Source: Argentina anserina (Eukaryota > Streptophyta > Magnoliopsida > Rosales > Rosaceae). Taken from it: a stretch of 64,000 bases of DNA. Numbering within the stretch: the stretch's first letter is position 1; each line of letters starts with the position of its first letter. The stretch lies in assembly GCF_933775445.1 (NCBI RefSeq), contig NC_065876.1, forward strand, positions 18,538,001-18,602,000, read 5' to 3'. Below the pieces are notes generated by a model. The model searched no databases, was not told the origin of the DNA, and was given only the letters and a program-made list of their open reading frames with translations. Shown here piece after piece: positions 58,818 to 64,000 of this stretch. The translations under genes were made by a program, and so were the position numbers.

Positions 58818-59347
58818 TGATAGGAGCATAAAGTGGGACATTCTTAATATGATTATGCCTTATTCTTACTCTTTCTTACTCTCTATTTCGTATGTTTTAG
58901 TTCCTTTTATATGAATAAGTGTTTAGGTAGTGTTTATATTGAATATGAGTGATTTAATGATGAAATCGTGTTAAGTGCTAGAAATCATTGTTGAGATAGG
59001 TTTCTTTAATTGACTAGGACTCTACTTTCATATTTTCATTCTTTCCTATTTTCTAACTTTCTTATTCTTTTCAAGAAAGACAAATCCTACATGAACCAAG
59101 AGAAGAGAGGTTGTGTGACACATTCCAAGTTGAACTAGAAGAAGCTTGATGACCGTGCAGCCCAAAGGTGTCTCCCATTCATATTTGGTTTCCTACATCA
59201 AGTTGGATTTGGAGTTCAAGAATCCGAAACTATATCAAAGAAGATTTTAGCTTCCATATTGGATTCATCTCCTCATTGGCACGGCATACGGGTCTAATAT
59301 GCTCTCTATATAAAGAGCACGACATGAACAGAAGAAACATCATAAAC
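58818..59347 (+). mobile_element. LTR start of a second family, interrupted by the solo LTR
   Basis: TGATAGGAGCATAAAG after GTCTAAGTGTAAGGCAGT is a common plant gypsy purine-tract/LTR junction. A CTATATAAA box at about 59307 fits the U3 end. The sequence stops at the solo LTR insertion. Confidence 0.45.
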
Positions 59348-60139
59348 TGTAATTCCCCGAAATTTAGTATTTACTATTTGAGAAGTTATGGCTAATCAAA
59401 GTTAGAGTTAATAAACTCACTGAAAATCTTTTGTAGCACTCACAACTTTAAAAACTCATATCTCACTTATTTCTTAACCATTTTCCACAAACTTTATATC
59501 AAATTAAAGTATGAGACCTCTATTTTTAATCTGGAAAGTTTAAGAAGAAATGATAAAATATTTGTTACAAGTAGAATATGTAGACATCTAAGATGAAACT
59601 TGATGATCGGTTTCTGCACTACTACTGTGTTTGAACATTTTGGACTCAATAACTTTGAACTGGAGTGTATGACTTATCCTATTGGATTCCTTACGAAAAG
59701 TATTTGAACATAGACTCCTCACTTGCCTAATTTCGACGTTTATTGATTGAGTTATCGATACGGAAAGTTGACGGACTTTGACACTATTATTTGAATGACA
59801 ATTGCTACTTTGGACAAATACTTTCCTTATTATGGGAGAAATGATTACTAATCATTTGACTACTAACTAATATTATCTAATTACTTTTAATTTAAAGTAC
59901 ATTTTCTTTATTTGCACATTTACTTTATAAATGCGAAACTCATGTACCTTTGCTAAATTTCAGTATTTCTCTATCTGTTGTATTGTAAAATAACTCTGAT
60001 TTTGTTTCCTAATAAAAGTATTAATCAGACTAATATTTCTATCATTTTTATTGAGGAAATTTTATTGGTTTTAAGATCACACCTCTAATTTGGGAACCAT
60101 ATTTGCATATAATAGTGGTCTCAAATTGGGGGCATGACA
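59348..60139. mobile_element. Solo LTR, 792 bp, with TAAAC target duplication
   Basis: It starts TGTAATTCCCC and ends GGGGCATGACA, imperfect inverted ends. TAAAC flanks it at 59343-59347 and 60140-60144. One caution: the right flank also follows this LTR end in the 0.9-kb repeats at 56259 and 57881. Confidence 0.6.
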
Positions 60140-61140
60140 TAAACCAATTCCCGAGCAGCCTTAGGACGATTTGTACTTCGTTGGATTAGGAGTCTTCATC
60201 TTTCGACGTTTCTGTAGCATTGGCGATATATTGAGAATCCTACTTGCATTAGGAATCCTTTTTAGACTAGGAAACGTACCATTTGGGAAAGTTCTACTTG
60301 AACCCAAACACTTATTCCGAAACTTTCCTATATGAAGTTTCTTGTTCTAGTAACTTACTTGTTCTAGTAAGTTTCCTGTTGTGAAATGGAAATTTCCTAA
60401 TCTAGTTGAGCTCATCTATTACATGTGTGTCTTTTTAAGACAATAATTGTCTACATTAGGACAAGTTTATCAAATGAATTATCTCTTACTTATTATTTTC
60501 TTTTCTTATTTTCAGATTGGATTCAAGAGATAATTCAAGAGAATTAAATAGAGTCCCATGTCGTGCTACCTATGTAAAAATTAAGGGAGAGGATTATCTA
60601 TATTTTGAAGAGATAAAAGGGGTGAGCAGCCATGCAAAGAGAAGAGAGAAGAAGAGACCATGACGTGAAAGACTATAGAGATAAAGAAGGAGAAGATGCC
60701 GTGATCCATTTGAGTGATTAGCCAAGGAGATAATGAGAGAACAGTCGTGTATATGAGAGGAAAAGAAGGAGATAAAGGCTAAGCAATAAGAGAAAATAGG
60801 GGAGCCGTGTGATCTAATCAAAACACGATCTCAGCCATGCATCATGGATGATCCAGCCCAAAACTGAGCAGCTCTCTCATCCCTTGTTTCTCTATATATA
60901 GCACGACATTCACCACAGAAAAGGATCACTTCTCCTTTGCAAACACAAGCCGAAACTCTGCCAAATTCTCTCCATATTCACCTACCTAATCTGCAGCGGT
61001 TCCACTCTCCATCACCACCTCTCTACCACCACTTTCACGGCCTTGAGTCCTCTTTGCAGCCGAACCATCCAAAAGCCACTCCAAAGTGTGATTCTCGCAA
61101 CCTTTCATTATGGCATCATTTGATTTTGTAGTTTCACAAC
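60140..61140 (+). mobile_element. LTR-retrotransposon remnant with TATA box
   Basis: After 40 bases shared with the 0.9-kb repeat comes U3-like sequence. A TCTATATATAGCACGACAT box at about 60890 resembles the CTATATAAAGAGCACGACAT at about 59305, suggesting the same LTR family. The ORF at 60937-61131 lies in the leader and looks like chance. Confidence 0.45.
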
Positions 61141-62305
61141 CCTTTGTCTATGAAGGATGTTAATTCGTGTTTATGTTTAGACTTTGGTATTGTATGTTGT
61201 TAGTAAATTTTCAGATCTTATTCGAATATTAAAGGCAATTTGCTGCCTAATTATGTGACGATTTCATTGTTTGGATTTCAATTGATGTGTTCTTTATAGT
61301 TCTTTATATGTTTTTAGTTAATTTCTAGATTTGTCCAAACGAATTTGGTACTTGAATGCAATCCTGGCCAAGATTTTTATTTGAGTATCGATTCATTAGC
61401 CTTATCAATATGAATCGAATCATGCACTAAGTAGATTCAGTTTGTATTGGTACTTTGAGGTATATATAATCTGGAAATTTGCATGTATCTCATGGTGAGT
61501 GACGCTGTTGTGTTAACATATCTCCAATAAAGACTTTTGTGCTTATATGTTTCTTTGTTTAATTTCTAAACTGAGTGTCTTTAAATGAATTAGCATAAAG
61601 TTTGGGATTCAACACTGAGTTAGTTTTAAACATATAAGAAGTCTATAACGATTAGATGACCACTGTGGCGCTAATTAAGATCGGAACTAAAACATGTAAT
61701 TTATTGTGCTTAACATGTTTCTGAGTCCAAGCATGAGATTGTTATGTGTTAGGAGTGTTTTGTGTGAGAGTTAGTTAAGGGAAGTCGATCATGTAAATAA
61801 TAGTTTAGGATTTATTTAAGTAATTAAACAACTATACTTAAAACCCCCATATAACATGATGAGTGTTGAGTTCCCTTCAAAGCTACGTTCCTAGACACGT
61901 TTTTGTGGTGAAGGGGATTATTTGAGATTGTTAGAGAGGTGGGAAGAGGGCAACCAGCCCTTTGATATTTTTGGTGAGTTTTGAGTTGTTTTATTTATAT
62001 TCGGAGTTCTTTTTATTAAGTGAATTTTCTTGTCTCTTAGGTGTGTGTGGAAGCAAGTGAGTAAGTCTCACATGAAGTTGCAAAAGCGGAGGTTGAGATG
62101 AGTAAACCTCACCTTTTTCAAGCCAGCTTTGATGGTGACAAAGTTACTTGCGCTTTATTATCTAAGTTTAATATATTTTACCTTATATTGAGATTGTGTA
62201 TATATTGGGGATATATATATATCTAAATGCTAATGGATATGCATATATTTATATTCGAGTATATAATGTCCTTTAATTATTGTCGGAATATATTTATGTC
62301 GTTGT
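61141..62305. other. Probable retrotransposon interior, no coding
   Basis: AT-rich with no reading frame of interest. The position between LTR-like sequences suggests retrotransposon leader or interior. Confidence 0.35.
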
Positions 62306-62887
62306 ACAATTTTGTTGGTTTATATGTGACGGATGGGATTTCCTTGTAGTTGTGTGATTTGTGATGTGGCCTTTGTGGCATGTTGTGATGTTGTGTTTGT
62401 AGTGTTTCGTTGTTGGTGTTAATATATTCCTTGAACCATTAACAAATAAAATCAGTTTTTTAAATATGTTTTGTTTTAAAATATATGGACTTGATTGACT
62501 ACGGTTCATAGGTAAGTAAATGAGATTGTATTAAAATAGTTTTGAAAAGGTTAATGTTTAGAGACTATGTTAAATATAGAGTATCGTTGTGTCGATACAA
62601 TTTTGTTGGTTTATATGTGACGGATGGGATTTCCTTGTAGTTGTGTGATTTGTGATGTGGCCTTTGTGGCATGTTGTGATGTTGTGTTTGTAGTGTTTCG
62701 TTGTTGGTGTTAATATATTCCTTGAACCATTAACAAATAAAATAAGTTTTTTAAATATGTTTTGTTTTAAAATATATGGACTTGATTGACTACGGTTCAT
62801 AGGTAAGTAAATGAGATTGTATTAAAATAGTTTTGAAAAGGTTAATGTTTAGAGACTATGTTAAATATAGAGTATCATTGTGTCGAT
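62306..62887. repeat. 291-bp tandem duplication
   Basis: Units 62306-62596 and 62597-62887 start ACAATTTTGTTGGTTTATAT and differ at only a few positions (for example ATCAGTTT against ATAAGTTT). The duplication is recent. Confidence 0.95.
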
Positions 62888-64000
62888 ACTTTTGGTCGTG
62901 GTTGTGGTATTGTTCGTTATTTCTTAAATCTTATTGTATGTTTAGTGATTTCACGAACTACATTATTATGCAAGAATCACTAATTATTCATCTGTGTTTG
63001 TCTTATGTGTGTTTTATGTAGGAATCACTAATCAATATTATGTGCTTCTTTTTAGGTGTAATCTCATGAATTAAAACTTATGCATGGATTATACTTTGTA
63101 TATTTATTTGTTTAAATGATATTCTAAATTATGCTTTCATGCATGATTCACTAATTGTTTTCTTTCATTTTCGTCTTGTGTTAGTGGGTTTGTTGTTGCT
63201 GTGTGTGTGGGTGTTGAGTTGTGGCGTGTTGGGTTGTGTTGTGTGGTTGTGGTTATTGTAGTAAGGGAGGCGATGAGTTGGTCGCAGTTGATAGAACGTT
63301 TTGTTAGAACGTTATAAAATACCCTGAAAAACAGCATCGTTAGTATAGAATAAGCAGGGATAGTTCAGTCCGGGGAATTAAAAGGGCCTCAAAACTTATC
63401 ATGTTATTGGGGGATTTGATTTGGATTCTAAAACTACTACTTAAAATAAATCCTAAATTACTTATATACAATTGATCTACCACTCATCACATAAACAAAA
63501 CACGAATTCTACTCAAGAAACATGTATGACACGCATAGAACAACATATATGCAGCGAATTATTTCGATTCTTTCTAAGTCCATTTCAATTCAAATTCTAA
63601 TTAGACTCTGAAGCGGTTCATCTAATTGTTAAGACTTCTTAATTATTTAGAATCAATGAAGCGTTCAATCCTAAACATATGCTAAAAAGAGTTCAACATA
63701 ACGAAGCGTACTAGTTAAACAACAAAGTAGCACATAAGCACAATAAGTCGAATTGGAAACATTTTACACAAGCATGGCGTCACTCATCTTGATTAAACAT
63801 GCAAATTCCTAGAACTATCACAACCCTAAACAAGTATCAAGAATTGAAACACGAAGCACATATTCAATCAAAGAACACTTTGGTGAATTAAATCGCAACC
63901 CTAGGAGAACCATGGCCTTGGCTTCCTCAAGCATTGATTTAGATGTACGAATTCAAGGAATAAATTGAAATAAAACTTAAAAAGAAATCGAAAACCTACT
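62888..64000 (-). mobile_element. LTR-retrotransposon sequence running off the window
   Basis: On the minus strand the last 700 bases read like an LTR R/U5 or leader segment (CCGGACTGAACTATCCCTGC and the TTCAGGGTATTTTATAACG junction near 63300-63320). No coding frame. Family not certain. Confidence 0.35.

Noticed and set aside
62294..62800. Two similar minus-strand ORFs of 71 and 76 codons
   Set aside because: They are the same chance frame repeated by the 291-bp tandem duplication.

Overview
This window reads as nuclear DNA of a eudicot plant. It is AT-rich, has GT-AG introns, carries one gene of the plant CAD1/NSL1-type MACPF family, and most of the rest is Ty1-copia, LTR (probably Ty3-gypsy), LINE, MULE and Helitron-like material. 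A Rosaceae source is possible from the general look of the LTRs, but that is a weak impression and was not tested.

Layout. 1-5.4 kb: the 3' half of a MACPF-domain gene (+), apparently intact. Its last intron holds a 1.05-kb MULE-type inverted-repeat element with a 9-bp target duplication, and that element holds a 217-bp solo LTR. 5.4-8.7 kb: non-coding, with weak signs of a spliced minus-strand transcript. 8.7-15.8 kb: a decayed minus-strand LINE split by a non-autonomous LTR element. That element has a leader with three arrays of tandem, hairpin-forming repeats. 15.8-19.8 kb: a 5'-truncated, frameshifted Copia element (+). 21.2-24.5 kb: a second Copia element whose LTRs, PBS and polypurine tract point one way while its RT/RNase H interior points the other. 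27.3-29.2 kb: the 5' part of a third Copia element.

29.3-54.6 kb: a mosaic of exon-sized fragments on the minus strand, many still bounded by intron splice sites. DNA topoisomerase I (many exons), ClpX, an LRR protein, ribosomal protein L18a, a short ATG exon and an acidic ORF are recognisable. The same chain of fragments occurs at least twice (29-38 kb and 45-49 kb) with different deletions. A 6.75-kb block (31951-38701) is followed directly by a second copy (38702-about 43665) lacking 1.77 kb. A Helitron-like 3' terminus lies at 30624-30662. I read the region as captured gene fragments that were tandemly duplicated, most likely with Helitron involvement, but the mechanism is inference. A pyrimidine-rich leader with a donor site at 54.4-54.5 kb may be the start of a minus-strand transcript for this array.

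54.6-64 kb: nested LTR-retrotransposon remnants, including a 792-bp solo LTR, an unidentified 0.9-kb repeat carrying a minus-strand ORF, and a 291-bp tandem duplication.

Only the MACPF gene looks functional. I found no rRNA, tRNA or CRISPR. Similarities are from reading translations by eye, not from database searches.
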